A stretch of 34,292 nucleotides of DNA, taken from the NCBI GenBank assembly GCA_021849425.1, contig JAJZSY010000026.1, positions 1 to 34,292 on the forward strand. The letters are read 5' to 3'. This document shows positions 9,024 to 20,702 of this stretch, piece by piece. The translations under genes were made by a program, and so were the position numbers. The stretch's first letter is position 1; each line of letters begins with the position of its first letter. Source of the DNA: Pseudomonadota bacterium. GTDB taxonomy: Bacteria; Pseudomonadota; Alphaproteobacteria; Acetobacterales; Acetobacteraceae. The notes below the pieces were generated by a model that ran no database searches, was not told the DNA's origin, and saw only the letters and a program-made list of their open reading frames with translations.

Positions 9024-9878
9024 TCAGCCGGAATTGCGGGCCGTGATCAGGTGAATGGTCGCCGGCAGCCTTGCATCCGGGCCGGCATAGGTGGGCAGCG
9101 CGTCGCGAAACGCCGCAATCAGCGCCGCGCGCGCCGCCGGATCGGCCTGTTTTTCGTCGATCAGCGCGCCCGCCGGGCCCATCGTGGCCGCCATTTCGGC
9201 CTCATCGTCGAGGGTGTTGCCATACAATTCCACCCCGTCCGCCTCGACCGCGATATCCGCGAACCCCGCCGCCGCCAGCACGGCGCGCACATGCGCGGGA
9301 TCGGAGAAGGCCAGCGGTCCCGGCGCGTGCGGCCGGCGCGGCTTCGGCGGGCCAAGCCGCTCGATGGCAATGCCGAGCGGCACCGACCAGTGGGGATTGT
9401 CCTCGATCGGCGCCCAGGCGGCGCAGACGAGGCGGCCGCCCGGCGCGAGCGCGCGCCGCAGATTGGCGAACGCCGCCGCCGGATCCTCGAAGAACATGAC
9501 CCCGAAACGCGAGGTGACGAGGTCGAACGGCGCGGCAAAGGTCGCGAACGCCGCATCCGCCTCCATCAGCGTCACCTGCGCGCGGCCAGCGAGCCGGGCG
9601 CGCGCCGCCTCCAGCATCGGGCGGGACACATCGACGGCGGTGACATGCCCGCCCTCGCCCACCAGCCCGGCGAGCCGCGCCGTGGTCGTCCCCGTGCCGC
9701 AGCCGATCTCCAGAACCCGCTCGCCAGTGCGGGGGGCTGCGCGCTCAAGCAGCCGGTCCTCGACCCCGATCAGCCGCGCTTCCATCGCCGCCTGGACGCG
9801 AATCCATTTCGGCCCGGCGACCTCGTTCCAGTAGGCGATCTGCCGTTCGTTGCCGCCGGCAGCCCCCTCCGCGCTCAC
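9024..9878 (-). CDS. SAM-dependent class I methyltransferase
   Basis: A 284-residue methyltransferase with the S-adenosylmethionine-binding motif I VLEIGCGTGT (55-64), an acidic residue ending strand 2 (AVDVSRPML), and the motif after strand 4 (FDLVTSRFGVMFFEDP). It resembles UbiE/COQ5-like and other small-molecule methyltransferases, but the substrate cannot be named. Translation starts at a GTG whose bases overlap the stop of the upstream ferritin-like gene (GTGA), so the two are translationally coupled and probably act in one pathway. The gene ends convergently with the fusA transcript behind its terminator. Confidence 0.85.
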   Translation of the reverse strand: MSAEGAAGGNERQIAYWNEVAGPKWIRVQAAMEARLIGVEDRLLERAAPRTGERVLEIGCGTGTTTARLAGLVGEGGHVTAVDVSRPMLEAARARLAGRAQVTLMEADAAFATFAAPFDLVTSRFGVMFFEDPAAAFANLRRALAPGGRLVCAAWAPIEDNPHWSVPLGIAIERLGPPKPRRPHAPGPLAFSDPAHVRAVLAAAGFADIAVEADGVELYGNTLDDEAEMAATMGPAGALIDEKQADPAARAALIAAFRDALPTYAGPDARLPATIHLITARNSG

Positions 9879-10825
9879 GCCGCCGCCGTCCGGCGCGGCT
9901 TCGGCATGAATTTCAGCGCGAGCCGCACCAGCATCGGCATCGTGGTCGGCCGCAGCAGCCGCTGATCGTAGCCGGCGAACCGCCGGTCGTTCTCCTCAAG
10001 GCAGATGCGCATCAGCTCGGGCACCGAGATTTCCTCGGCACTGACCGACTTGCTGCCGGTGACCGTGAAATTGTTGTCCTGCGCCTTGGGCTTGCCCTTG
10101 CCGCCATCGTCCATGCCGCGGGCAATGCCGATCCGCTCCCAGCCGAGAAACGCCCACACCGCCGCAACCCGCAGCTCGAACCAGATCCGCCGGTGCAGCG
10201 GCAGCTTCGCGCGGTGCCAGGCGACCCAGTTGGCGAAGAGCAGGATATGCCGGCACTCCTCCTGCATCACCGGCTCGAAGGTTTCCACCAGCTCCGCCGG
10301 GAAGAAGCCCGAGCGCTTGGCCAGTTCGAACAGGCCGAAGGCGAAGAAACTGTCGACGCATTCCGAATAGCCGGTCACCATATAGGCCCATTCCGGGTCC
10401 TTCGGCTGGCGGTATTCCGGCTCCGGCTCCAGCGGAATGTCATAGGCCTCGACCAGCTTGGAGAGCACCTCCTTGTGCCGGTTCTCCTCCCAGCCGTTCA
10501 GCTCGATCGTCTTGCTCATGTCCGGATCGGCGATGATCCGCGCATAGGCCGCCATCCGCAGCCGCGCCTTGCCTTCGGTCTGCACCGCGATGTCCCAGAT
10601 CGGCAGCGAGGTGATCTTGTTCAGCGTCTCCGCGTCGAGCTTCGGCCACTCGATGACCGAGGGCTTGTAGGGGTTGAAGGTTTCGTGGAACATCGCGCAG
10701 ACGGCGCGCTTGTGGGTTTCCGAGCCCGGCCTCAGCGGTCCGGGATCGGGGCTGACCCAGTGGCGGGCGGCCTTGTCGGCGGCCTCGATGGTGGCGGCAT
10801 CAACGGTCATGGCAGTGGCGTTCAT
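9875..10825 (-). CDS. Ferritin-like diiron protein, function unknown
   Basis: A 316-residue protein that looks like a four-helix ferritin-like diiron protein. Two E-x-x-H pairs, E114-N-R-H117 and E190-C-R-H193, plus Glu84 and Glu155 give a plausible dinuclear metal site of the oxidase/oxygenase kind. After the helical core there is a hydrophobic stretch (WFELRVAAVWAFLGW) and a C-terminal basic tail (KFMPKPRRTAAA), possibly membrane-associated. It overlaps the methyltransferase start by GTGA. It is divergent from the amidase across about 105 bases that must hold both promoters. The redox substrate is unknown; the fold call rests on motif spacing. Confidence 0.75.
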   Translation of the reverse strand: MNATAMTVDAATIEAADKAARHWVSPDPGPLRPGSETHKRAVCAMFHETFNPYKPSVIEWPKLDAETLNKITSLPIWDIAVQTEGKARLRMAAYARIIADPDMSKTIELNGWEENRHKEVLSKLVEAYDIPLEPEPEYRQPKDPEWAYMVTGYSECVDSFFAFGLFELAKRSGFFPAELVETFEPVMQEECRHILLFANWVAWHRAKLPLHRRIWFELRVAAVWAFLGWERIGIARGMDDGGKGKPKAQDNNFTVTGSKSVSAEEISVPELMRICLEENDRRFAGYDQRLLRPTTMPMLVRLALKFMPKPRRTAAA

Positions 10826-10931
10826 CGACCTTCATCCTTGTCCTCTGTCGGCAATATCGGTGCCGGCGAGACGATTTTAACCCCGCCCGAAACCGGTTCA
10901 ACCGGGCGCCGAACTCTGTTACCCTGCCGGT

Positions 10932-12101
10932 ATGGAAACGCACCACCCCCTCACCGAAAATCCCGATCTCGGCCTGATCAAGTCGCTCGACATCCGGGGC
11001 ACGCCGCATGGTCCGCTCGCCGGGCTCGACGTCGTCGTCAAGGATCTGTTCGACATCGCGGGCGAGGTGACCGCCTTCGGCAACCCCGACTGGGGGCGGC
11101 ATTTCGGCCCCGCCCTCTCGCATGCCTGGATCGTCGCGCAGCTTCTCGAAGCCGGCGCCCGCATCACCGGCAAGACGACGACGGTCGAACTCGCCTTCGG
11201 CCTCGAAGGCCGCAACGCCCATTACGGCACGCCGCTCAACCCCGCAGCGCCAGACCGGCTGCCCGGCGGCTCCTCCAGCGGTTCCGCGGCGATGATCGCG
11301 GGCGGCCACGCCCATGTCGGCATCGGCTCGGATACCGGCGGCTCGGTGCGTATCCCCGCCAGCTATTGCGGCCTGTACGGGCTGCGCCCGAGCCAGGGGC
11401 TGCTCAGCCTCGCCGGCGCGGCGGCCCTTGCCCCGAGTTTCGACACGCCTGGCTGGTTCGCCCGCGATGCGGAGACCATGCTCCGCGTCGGCGAGGCGCT
11501 GCTGCCGCCCGCCCCGCCGCTGGCGCCCCAGTTCCTCAGGATTCCAGCGGCCTTTGCCAATGCCGATCCCGCGGTTTCCGCCGCCCTCGCGCCCGCGCTC
11601 GACAGGCTCGGCCCGGTCGCCGACATCGACCCGGTGCCGGAGGGGCTCGACCGTCTGCTATCCCTGCAAAACGCCGTGCGCGGGCGCGAAACCTGGCTGA
11701 CGCTCGGCGGCTTCATCGACAAGGTCAAGCCGACGCTCGACCCGGTGACCGCGGGCCGGATCGCGGCGACGCGGAGTTTCACCGCCGAAGCCGCGGCCGA
11801 GGGCAAGGCCGCGCGCCTTGCCTACACGGCGCGGATGCACGCCTTGCTGGCCGGCGGCGCGGTGCTGGTGATCCCCACCTCGCCCTGCCCGGCCCCGCCG
11901 GTCGCGGCGGCGCAGGCGGTCTATGAAGATGTCCGCACGCGCACGCTGCGCGTCGGCATCATCGCCGCCTTCGCCGGCCTGCCGGAACTCACCATTCCGG
12001 TGGGCAGGGTGGATGGCGCGCCGGTCGGCCTGTCGCTCATCGCCGGGCCCGGGCGCGATCTCGCCCTGCTCGAACTCGCCGCCGACCTCGCGCTCGCCTG
12101 A
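10932..12101 (+). CDS. Amidase signature family hydrolase
   Basis: A 389-residue amidase signature enzyme with the Ser-cisSer-Lys triad: Lys37 in VVVKDLFD, the glycine/serine loop GGSSSGSAA (112-120) and the nucleophile Ser138 in SDTGGSVR. It hydrolyses a C-N amide bond, but the natural amide is not predictable. It is shorter than typical members (450-500 residues) and lacks GatA-type surroundings (no gatC or gatB), so it is most likely a catabolic or detoxifying amidase and not the transamidosome subunit. It runs tail to tail with the alcohol dehydrogenase gene, with only 21 bases between them. Confidence 0.88.
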   Translation: METHHPLTENPDLGLIKSLDIRGTPHGPLAGLDVVVKDLFDIAGEVTAFGNPDWGRHFGPALSHAWIVAQLLEAGARITGKTTTVELAFGLEGRNAHYGTPLNPAAPDRLPGGSSSGSAAMIAGGHAHVGIGSDTGGSVRIPASYCGLYGLRPSQGLLSLAGAAALAPSFDTPGWFARDAETMLRVGEALLPPAPPLAPQFLRIPAAFANADPAVSAALAPALDRLGPVADIDPVPEGLDRLLSLQNAVRGRETWLTLGGFIDKVKPTLDPVTAGRIAATRSFTAEAAAEGKAARLAYTARMHALLAGGAVLVIPTSPCPAPPVAAAQAVYEDVRTRTLRVGIIAAFAGLPELTIPVGRVDGAPVGLSLIAGPGRDLALLELAADLALA

Positions 12102-12122
12102 GCGCGCGGCCGGGACACGAGT

Positions 12123-13286
12123 TCAGAAAATCTCTTCGTAGATCCTGACGATCTCGGCAGCATCCGGCACCGCAGGATTGTTGCCGGGGCTGCCGGAGGC
12201 GAGCGCCTGCTCCGCCATTTTCGGCAGCAGCGCGTCCCAGTCGGCGCGGGCCACGCCGAAGCCCTGCGGTGTGGGCACTTCAAGCTCGGCATTGATCGCC
12301 GCCAGCGCCTCGATCAGCCTGGCGCCGGCCAGCTGGTCGGCATCATCGGCGCGGGCGAACCCGGCGAGGCGGGCCGATTCCGCATAGCGCGGCAGCGCCG
12401 CGTTGAGCGAGTAGCGCGTCACCGCCGGCAGCAGCATCGCGTTCGACATGCCGTGCGGCACGTGGAAATGCGCCCCGATCGGCCGCGACATGCCATGCAC
12501 CAGCGCCACCGAGGCGTTGGAGAAGGCAAGCCCGGCGAGGGTTGCGCCCAGCATCATCGCCTCGCGCGCCTCGCGGTCCTGGGGCGTCTGCCACACCTTG
12601 CGCAGATTGGCACCGATCAGCCGCATCGCGCTGCGCGCATAGGCGTCGGAAACCGGGTTCGCCCGCCGCGAAACATAAGCCTCCAGCGCATGGGTGAAGG
12701 CATCGATCCCGGTGTCGGCGGTGGTGCGCGGCGGCACGCTCATGGTCAGCTCGTAATCGACCACCGCCGCCAGCGGCAGCGCCCCGAGCCCGGCGATCAG
12801 CATCTTCTCGTCGGTTTGCGTATCGGTGATCACGGTGAAGCGTGTCGCTTCCGAGCCGGTCCCGGCGGTGGTCGGCACCGCGATCAGCGGCAGCGCCGCC
12901 GTATCCGCGGCGACGGGCACCTTGAAATCGCGCATCCGCGCGCCCGGTTCCGCCGCGAGCAGGATGTTGATCGCCTTCGCCGTGTCGATCGGCGAGCCGC
13001 CGCCGAAGCCGATCAGACAGTCGAACGCACCGCCGCGCGCGGCCGCGACGCCGGCTTCCACCACCGTATCCACCGGCTCCGGCACGGTGTCGCTGAAGAT
13101 CGCGCAGACGATCCCGGCCGCTTCCAGCGGATCGGTGATGCGGCGGACCAGGCCGAGCTTCACCATGACCGGGTCGGTGACGATCAACGGCCGCGACAGG
13201 CCGAGGCGGCCGAGCATCGCCGCAATTCGCACCACCGCCCCGCCGCCGATATCCATGTGCCGCGGCGCGAAAAATCCAATGTCCAT
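12123..13286 (-). CDS. Iron-containing alcohol dehydrogenase
   Basis: A 387-residue group III (iron-type) alcohol dehydrogenase that interconverts alcohols or aldehydes using NAD(P)H. The nucleotide site is FGGGSPIDTAKA (94-105). The metal ligands expected for the family are all present: Asp195, His199, His264 and His278 (in TGIDAFTHALEAY and HGMSRPIGAHFHVPHG). A GGGGGAACG ribosome site precedes ATG 13286. The histidine phosphatase gene ends 46 bases upstream on the same strand, so it may be the third gene of a GST/phosphatase/ADH transcript. The exact substrate is unknown. Confidence 0.92.
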   Translation of the reverse strand: MDIGFFAPRHMDIGGGAVVRIAAMLGRLGLSRPLIVTDPVMVKLGLVRRITDPLEAAGIVCAIFSDTVPEPVDTVVEAGVAAARGGAFDCLIGFGGGSPIDTAKAINILLAAEPGARMRDFKVPVAADTAALPLIAVPTTAGTGSEATRFTVITDTQTDEKMLIAGLGALPLAAVVDYELTMSVPPRTTADTGIDAFTHALEAYVSRRANPVSDAYARSAMRLIGANLRKVWQTPQDREAREAMMLGATLAGLAFSNASVALVHGMSRPIGAHFHVPHGMSNAMLLPAVTRYSLNAALPRYAESARLAGFARADDADQLAGARLIEALAAINAELEVPTPQGFGVARADWDALLPKMAEQALASGSPGNNPAVPDAAEIVRIYEEIF

Positions 13287-13332
13287 ATCTCGTTCCCCCA
13301 CAGGCGATCCGGCCCGGCCGGATGAAGACAAT

Positions 13333-13917
13333 CTACATTGCGCCCGGCGCCGCCGCCTCGTCGAGTTCCGCGGCCAGCGCGGTCCGCCAGCCCTCATCCT
13401 CCGGCGCGCAGAGAATGGGCGCGGCATTGGCGGTGCGGCCATCCAGGCTCACGCCGAGCAGCCCGCGCACCGCCCGGAAGAAGGCGCCATGCGAGACCAG
13501 CAGCAGCGGCCCCGGCCGCGCCAGAACGCGGCGCAGCGCGGTGCCGGCGCGGGCGGTGATGTCGGCAAAGCTCTCGGCGCCCGGCGGGGTCATCCGCCCG
13601 TCGATCCAGTCATCGAACCAGGGGTCGAGCGGCTTGCCCTCCATGCCGCCGAACACCACCTCGCGCAGGTCTGGCTCGAAGGCGAGCGGCAGGCCGAGCG
13701 TCTCGTTGACGATTTCGGCCGTCTCCCGCGCCCGCTGCATCGGCGAGGCGACGATGCCGACGATCCCGCGCCCGAGCAGCAGCGGCGCCGCCGCGCGGGC
13801 CTGCGCCCGGCCGGTCTCGTTCAGCGGAATGTCGATCGCCCCCTGCGACAGGCCCCGCGCGTTGTAGTCGGTCTGACCGTGGCGGAGAAACCAGAACGGC
13901 GCGCGCGGCAGCGTCAT
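13333..13917 (-). CDS. Histidine phosphatase family protein (phosphoglycerate mutase-like)
   Basis: A 194-residue member of the histidine phosphatase superfamily, whose catalytic histidine is transiently phosphorylated. The signature FLRHGQTDYN (10-19) carries Arg12-His13-Gly14. The downstream SPMQRARETA motif and the second histidine in LLVSHGAFFRA complete the active site. It is more similar in size and motif to small GpmB/CobC-like phosphatases than to glycolytic mutase. Its ATG shares one base with the stop of the GST gene (TGATG), which supports this start and translational coupling. Confidence 0.88.
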   Translation of the reverse strand: MTLPRAPFWFLRHGQTDYNARGLSQGAIDIPLNETGRAQARAAAPLLLGRGIVGIVASPMQRARETAEIVNETLGLPLAFEPDLREVVFGGMEGKPLDPWFDDWIDGRMTPPGAESFADITARAGTALRRVLARPGPLLLVSHGAFFRAVRGLLGVSLDGRTANAAPILCAPEDEGWRTALAAELDEAAAPGAM

Positions 13918-14537
13918 CAGGAGAGCCGCTCCTGCTCCATCGCCCGCGCCACCGCCGGGCGCGCCTTCATCCGCGCGTAATGCGCCGCGACATGCGCCGG
14001 CAGCGGCACGGTCTGCCGTCCCTCCGCCCAAAACGAAACATAGAACAGCGCCGCATCGGCGATCGAGAAGCTGCCAAGCAGCCAGTCCCGCCCATCGGCG
14101 AGCACCTTGTCGATCAGGTCGAACCCTTCGGCGAAAATCTTCCGCCCCTGCTCGCGCACCGTCTCCTTGTCCTCCGGGTTCGGCGCGAAACGGTCCGGGC
14201 GGAAGATGCGGGTGAAACCCTGCGGGTGCATCCAGCCATTGATATAGGCAACCAGCTCGTTGCAGCGCGCCGCCTCGACCGGCGAGGCCGGCACCAGCCG
14301 CGCGTCCGGGTTGGTGGCGGCCAGGTAATGGGCGATGGCGATCCACTCGGTCAGCACCGCGCCATCGTCGAGCACCACCGCCGGCACCTTCGCCTTCGGG
14401 TTGATCGCCCTGAATTCGTCGCTGAATTGCTGCCCCTCGCGCAGGTTCACCAGCACGCCCTCGTGCGGCAGGCCAAGCTCCTCGAGCAGGACATGAATCC
14501 CGAGCGAGCAGGCGCCGGGTGTGTAGAACAGTTTCAT
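13917..14537 (-). CDS. Glutathione S-transferase family protein
   Basis: A 206-residue cytosolic glutathione transferase. The N-terminal thioredoxin-like domain begins MKLFYTPGACSLGIHVLLEE, the beta-class type opening, where the catalytic residue is probably Tyr5 or the Cys10/Ser11 pair. The cis-proline segment is AKVPAVV and the glutathione-contact segment is LTEWIAIAHYLA. An all-helical C-terminal domain includes GSFSIADAALF. A strong CGGAGGAAACGC ribosome site precedes ATG 14537. The stop overlaps the phosphatase start. The role is probably conjugation or reduction of electrophiles. Confidence 0.92.
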   Translation of the reverse strand: MKLFYTPGACSLGIHVLLEELGLPHEGVLVNLREGQQFSDEFRAINPKAKVPAVVLDDGAVLTEWIAIAHYLAATNPDARLVPASPVEAARCNELVAYINGWMHPQGFTRIFRPDRFAPNPEDKETVREQGRKIFAEGFDLIDKVLADGRDWLLGSFSIADAALFYVSFWAEGRQTVPLPAHVAAHYARMKARPAVARAMEQERLS

Positions 14538-14562
14538 GCGTTTCCTCCGGTTTCGCGGCCGG

Positions 14563-15495
14563 TCAGTCGAACAGCGAGCTGACGGACGTCTCATCCGAGA
14601 TGCGGCGCATCGCCTCGGCAAGCAAGGGGGCGATGGTCAGCACGCGCAGATTCGCCGGCGGATTGCGCGCGGGATCGAGATGGATGCTGTCGGTGATGGC
14701 CAGCGTCTCGATCGGGCTGGCGCCGATCCGCTCCAGCGCCTTGCCCGACAACACGCCATGGCTGACATAGGCCGAAGCCGAGGCCGCGCCGTGGCGGATC
14801 AGCGCCTCGGCCGCGTTGCAGAGCGAGCCGCCGGAATCGACGATGTCGTCGATCATGATGCAGTGCCGGCCCTCGACATCGCCGATCACGTTCATCACCT
14901 CCGAAACGCCGGCGCGCGGGCGGCGCTTGTCGATGATCGCGAAATCGCAGGCAAGCCGGCTCGCCGTGGCGCGGGCACGGGCGACGCCGCCGGCATCCGG
15001 CGACACCACCATGATGTCGCGCCCGGCGAACCGCTCCTGGATATCGCGCGCGAACAGCGGCGCGCCGTAGAGATTGTCCACCGGAATGTCGAAGAAACCC
15101 TGGATCTGCCCGGCATGCAGGTCGAGCGTGAGCACCCGGTTCGCCCCCGCCTCGGTAATGATGTTGGCGACCAGCTTGGCCGAAATCGGCGTGCGCGGGC
15201 CGGTCTTGCGGTCCTGCCTGGCGTAGCCGAAATACGGGATCACCGCAGTGACCCGCCGCGCCGAGCCGCGCCGCAGCGCATCGAGCGTGATCAGCAGCTC
15301 CATCAGGTTGTCGTTCGCCGGAAAGCAGGTCGACTGGATGACGAACACGTCCTCGCCGCGGACATTCTCCTGGATCTCGACATGGATCTCCATATCGGCG
15401 AAGCGGCGGATGATGGCGGTGGTCAGCGGCAGGTGCAGCGCCTTGCTGACGGCATCCGCGAGCGGCAGGTTGGAGTTACACGCGACGATCTTCAT
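14563..15495 (-). CDS. prs: Ribose-phosphate pyrophosphokinase
   Basis: A 310-residue PRPP synthetase making 5-phosphoribosyl 1-diphosphate from ribose 5-phosphate and ATP for nucleotide, histidine and tryptophan synthesis. The first domain has the ATP flexible-loop region [10 protein letters not shown] and the divalent-cation signature [15 protein letters not shown]. The PRPP-binding loop [12 protein letters not shown] lies in the second domain. Length and motifs match class I enzymes. Start 15495 fits the family opening MKIVACNSN. It is divergent from the RDD gene; the 158 bases between should hold both promoters. Confidence 0.97.
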   Translation of the reverse strand: MKIVACNSNLPLADAVSKALHLPLTTAIIRRFADMEIHVEIQENVRGEDVFVIQSTCFPANDNLMELLITLDALRRGSARRVTAVIPYFGYARQDRKTGPRTPISAKLVANIITEAGANRVLTLDLHAGQIQGFFDIPVDNLYGAPLFARDIQERFAGRDIMVVSPDAGGVARARATASRLACDFAIIDKRRPRAGVSEVMNVIGDVEGRHCIMIDDIVDSGGSLCNAAEALIRHGAASASAYVSHGVLSGKALERIGASPIETLAITDSIHLDPARNPPANLRVLTIAPLLAEAMRRISDETSVSSLFD

Positions 15496-15653
15496 GTGGC
15501 GGATCCTTGCGGCCGGAACAAGCGGCCCCGATGTCGAAGGAATTGGACCGGACGATCCGAGGCGCGTGTAGCAACCGCTCCCGCCCCTGTCCATGACGCG
15601 CGGGCAGTGCAGGCCATTGCGCGCATGGCACCGGGCGCACTATCCTGCGGCGC

Positions 15654-16148
15654 ATGAGCCAGTCCCTGCCTCTGGATGCCGAAGCGGCGCGCGACGCCTG
15701 GCTGACCCGCGATGTCTGGCCACGGCGGATCTTCGCCTTTCTGGTCGACCTCGTGCTTCTCGCGGTCCTCAGCGTCGCCGTCTGGTGGTCGATCGTGGTG
15801 CTCGGCGTCGCCACACTCGGGCTCGGCTTCCTGCTGCTGCATTTCACCTGGGCGATCCCGCCACTCTATTATGTGCTCTGGCTTCGCTCCGCCGCCGCGG
15901 CAACACCGGGGCAGCGCCTGCTCGGCCTCACCCTCCGGCAGGACGATACACTGGAGGGCGGCACGCCTTTGCCGCCGAGCTTCGCCCAGGCCCTGGCCTG
16001 GACCGTGCTGCTCGGCGTGTCCTTCATGGTGGGCATGCTGCCCTTCCTGCTGGTGCTGGTGACCCGGCGGCGCAGGGCCGGGCACGACCTGCTCTCGGGC
16101 CTGACGGTCGTGCATGCGGCCGCGCTCGGCCGCGCCCTCCCACCGTGA
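15654..16148 (+). CDS. RDD family membrane protein
   Basis: A 164-residue integral membrane protein of the RDD family. The defining residues are seen in WPRRIFAFLVDLVLL (22-36, with Arg25 and Asp32) and in RRRAGHDLLSGLTVV (139-153, with Asp145). The middle signature is ATPGQRLLGL. Hydrophobic segments at about 27-45, 47-76 and 115-137 make three or more membrane passes. The family is poorly characterised; some members are linked to ion exchange. Its stop overlaps the start of the leucyltransferase gene (GTGA), so the two are co-translated. Confidence 0.85.
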   Translation: MSQSLPLDAEAARDAWLTRDVWPRRIFAFLVDLVLLAVLSVAVWWSIVVLGVATLGLGFLLLHFTWAIPPLYYVLWLRSAAAATPGQRLLGLTLRQDDTLEGGTPLPPSFAQALAWTVLLGVSFMVGMLPFLLVLVTRRRRAGHDLLSGLTVVHAAALGRALPP

Positions 16149-16933
16149 CCGTCACCAGCCGCCCGCCGCAATTCTTCTACGCCACGGCCCCCTTGCCCTG
16201 CCCCTATGTCGCCGGGCGGACCGAGCGGAAGGTCGTGACCGAACTCGCCGGCGCCGACGCCGACGCGCTGCACAACCGGCTCTCGCGCGGCGGCTTCCGC
16301 CGCAGCCACAACATAGCCTACGCCCCGGTCTGCCCCGGCTGCCGCTCCTGCGTCCCCATCCGCATCGTCAGCGGCCGGTTCCGGCCGAGCCGCACGCAGA
16401 AGCGGATCATCGCCGCGAATGAAGGCCTGCGCGCCTACGAAATGCCGCCCCGCGCCACCGCCGAGCAGTTCAAGCTGTTCCAGCGCTACCAGCAGGCCCG
16501 CCACGGCGACGGCGACATGGCGGGCATGAGCTTCTACGATTACCGCGCCATGGTCGAGGATACGCCGATCGAGAGCTGGCTGGTCGAGTTCCGCGACGAG
16601 GCCGATACGCTGGTCGGCGCCTGCCTGACCGACCGCCTCGCCGACGGGCTGTCCGCCGTCTACTCGTTCTTCGCCCCGGAGCTGGTCCGGCTATCCCTCG
16701 GCACGAGGTCCATCCTCTGGCTCGTCGAGCGCACGCGCGAGCTTGGCCTGCCTTACGTCTATCTCGGCTACTGGGTGCCGGAGAGCCCGAAAATGGCCTA
16801 CAAGGCGCGCTTCCGCCCGGCCGAAATCCTGCTCGGCGGCACCTGGACGGACCTGACCGACGAACTCGCGGCGGCCGAAAGCCCTGCCGCCTGGCCCCTG
16901 CGCCTCGCCCCGGTGCGCCAGAGCGGCACCTGA
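16145..16933 (+). CDS. bpt: Aspartate/glutamate leucyltransferase (N-end rule)
   Basis: A 262-residue member of the arginyl/leucyl-tRNA-protein transferase family. Bacterial Bpt adds leucine to proteins with N-terminal Asp or Glu, marking them for ClpS/ClpAP degradation. The N-terminal domain contains the cysteine cluster CPGCRSC (63-69) and FRRSHNIAYAP. The C-terminal GNAT-like domain includes the signature YVYLGYWVPESPKMAYKARFRP. The GTG start at 16145 forms a GTGA overlap with the RDD stop. Bpt rather than eukaryote-type ATE1 is favoured by the size and the bacterial setting. Confidence 0.92.
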   Translation: MTVTSRPPQFFYATAPLPCPYVAGRTERKVVTELAGADADALHNRLSRGGFRRSHNIAYAPVCPGCRSCVPIRIVSGRFRPSRTQKRIIAANEGLRAYEMPPRATAEQFKLFQRYQQARHGDGDMAGMSFYDYRAMVEDTPIESWLVEFRDEADTLVGACLTDRLADGLSAVYSFFAPELVRLSLGTRSILWLVERTRELGLPYVYLGYWVPESPKMAYKARFRPAEILLGGTWTDLTDELAAAESPAAWPLRLAPVRQSGT

Positions 16934-17031
16934 TCCGCGAAGCTCACGCCGGATTGATCGCGCCGCGGCTCGCCCGCCCTTGTGCTGCCACGAGGATGGC
17001 GAAGATGAACTTCACGAAACAGGAGACCGTC

Positions 17032-17547
17032 ATGAACCGATCAGCCCTCACGCTCGGCCTTGCCTCCGCCCTCATCCTCGGCGCCGCCACCGCCAGCGCC
17101 GCTTCGCCGCCGCAACCGGTCTACATCCACATGAACGGCGCCAACGAGTTCCTCGAACGCCTCGTCTTCGTCCGTCCCGGCCAGAAGGTGGTGTTCGTCA
17201 ACGAGGATACCGGGCCGCACGCCATTCTCGGCTACAATCCGCAAACTGGCGCCGCGAGCAAGACGTTCGACGACCCCGCGCTGGGGGGCACGCCGGGCAG
17301 GGGACACAAGCTCCATACCTACGCGATCAGCTTCCGCCACCAGGGACCGCAATGGTATTACTGCCCGGTGCATGCCGAACTTGCCAAGGCGCCGGGCGGC
17401 GTGTGGCTGCCGAAGGTGCGCCCCGGCGTTCACGGATTCGGCACGCCGATGGCCGGGTTGATCGTCGTCACCACCGATCCGGCGCTGTTGAAGGACAACC
17501 CCGCCACCAGCGCCGCGAAAATCCTGCCGGGCTATTTCGGCGGCTGA
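17032..17547 (+). CDS. Exported cupredoxin-like protein
   Basis: A 171-residue protein with a clear signal peptide (about residues 1-23, ending ASA) and a beta-rich cupredoxin-like body. A possible mononuclear copper site is formed by His63 in GPHAILG, Cys111 and His114 in WYYCPVHAEL, and perhaps His134 or Met140 in VHGFGTPMAG. The axial Met at the usual spacing after the Cys/His pair is missing, so the site may be atypical. ATG 17032 has an AGGAG ribosome site; in-frame ATGs upstream would destroy the signal peptide. It could be a periplasmic electron carrier or a copper- or sulfur-related protein. The function is not established by the sequence. Confidence 0.7.
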   Translation: MNRSALTLGLASALILGAATASAASPPQPVYIHMNGANEFLERLVFVRPGQKVVFVNEDTGPHAILGYNPQTGAASKTFDDPALGGTPGRGHKLHTYAISFRHQGPQWYYCPVHAELAKAPGGVWLPKVRPGVHGFGTPMAGLIVVTTDPALLKDNPATSAAKILPGYFGG

Positions 17548-17584
17548 ACCGCGCCCGGGCCACCCCCGCCCAGTTGCGCCAATC

Positions 17585-20081
<2,497 letters not shown>

Positions 20082-20096
20082 GGGATATCCCTCCGA

Positions 20097-20411
20097 TCAG
20101 GCGGCGTTGATGCCGGACACGCGCAGCACGGTCACCTTCTGGCGGTGGCCGTTCTTGCGGCGGCTGTTCTGCCGGCGGCGCTTCTTGAAGATGATGACCG
20201 TATCGAGCTTGTCCTGCGCGATCACCGTGGCGGTGACGGAGGCACCCTCGACAACCGGCTTGCCCAGGGTCACGCCCTGTTCACCGCCGATGGCGAGAAC
20301 ATCGGTGAAGGTCACGGTGCTGCCGGCCTCGGCCTCGAGTTTCTCGACCTTCAGCACCGCGTCCGGCACGACGCGATATTGTTTTCCGCCGGTGCGGATG
20401 ACTGCAAACAT
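20097..20411 (-). CDS. rplU: 50S ribosomal protein L21
   Basis: A 104-residue L21, a 23S rRNA-binding protein of the large subunit. The opening [14 protein letters not shown] and the C-terminal basic block [19 protein letters not shown] are diagnostic. It is the first gene of the rplU-rpmA cluster. The roughly 200 bases upstream contain its leader and, on the opposite strand, the promoter of the tRNA-Ser gene. Confidence 0.98.
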   Translation of the reverse strand: MFAVIRTGGKQYRVVPDAVLKVEKLEAEAGSTVTFTDVLAIGGEQGVTLGKPVVEGASVTATVIAQDKLDTVIIFKKRRRQNSRRKNGHRQKVTVLRVSGINAA

Positions 20412-20463
20412 CGATCTGGTCCAATTCTATCTGCAACGCCGCGCGGGCGGACAAAGAAAAGAA

Positions 20464-20487
20464 GCGCGAAACCCTGCGGCTTCGCGC
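20464..20487 (-). promoter_or_regulatory. Leader hairpin upstream of rplU
   Basis: A 7-bp stem (GCGCGAA with TTCGCGC) lies about 53-76 bases before the rplU start. On the minus strand it is followed by the pyrimidine-rich run TTCTTTTCTTTG. It could be an attenuator or autoregulatory leader for L21, or chance pairing in GC-rich DNA. No known leader family is claimed. Confidence 0.35.
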
Positions 20488-20566
20488 GATTGCGGGGTTA
20501 TAGCGCGCTCCATCCCGCTGTCAATCGACTTGCCCGGCCAATCGGCATCGATATGCACCGCCACTG

Positions 20567-20596
20567 TTGCCTAGTCAGCGCCATCATGCGTATAAC
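20567..20596 (+). promoter_or_regulatory. Sigma-70 type promoter of tRNA-Ser
   Basis: TTGCCT at 20567-20572 and TATAAC at 20591-20596 are separated by 18 bases. This places a start site a few bases before the tRNA at 20610. Position and match make it a good housekeeping promoter candidate. Confidence 0.6.
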
Positions 20597-20609
20597 GCCG
20601 CCCGACCGC

Positions 20610-20702
<93 letters not shown>

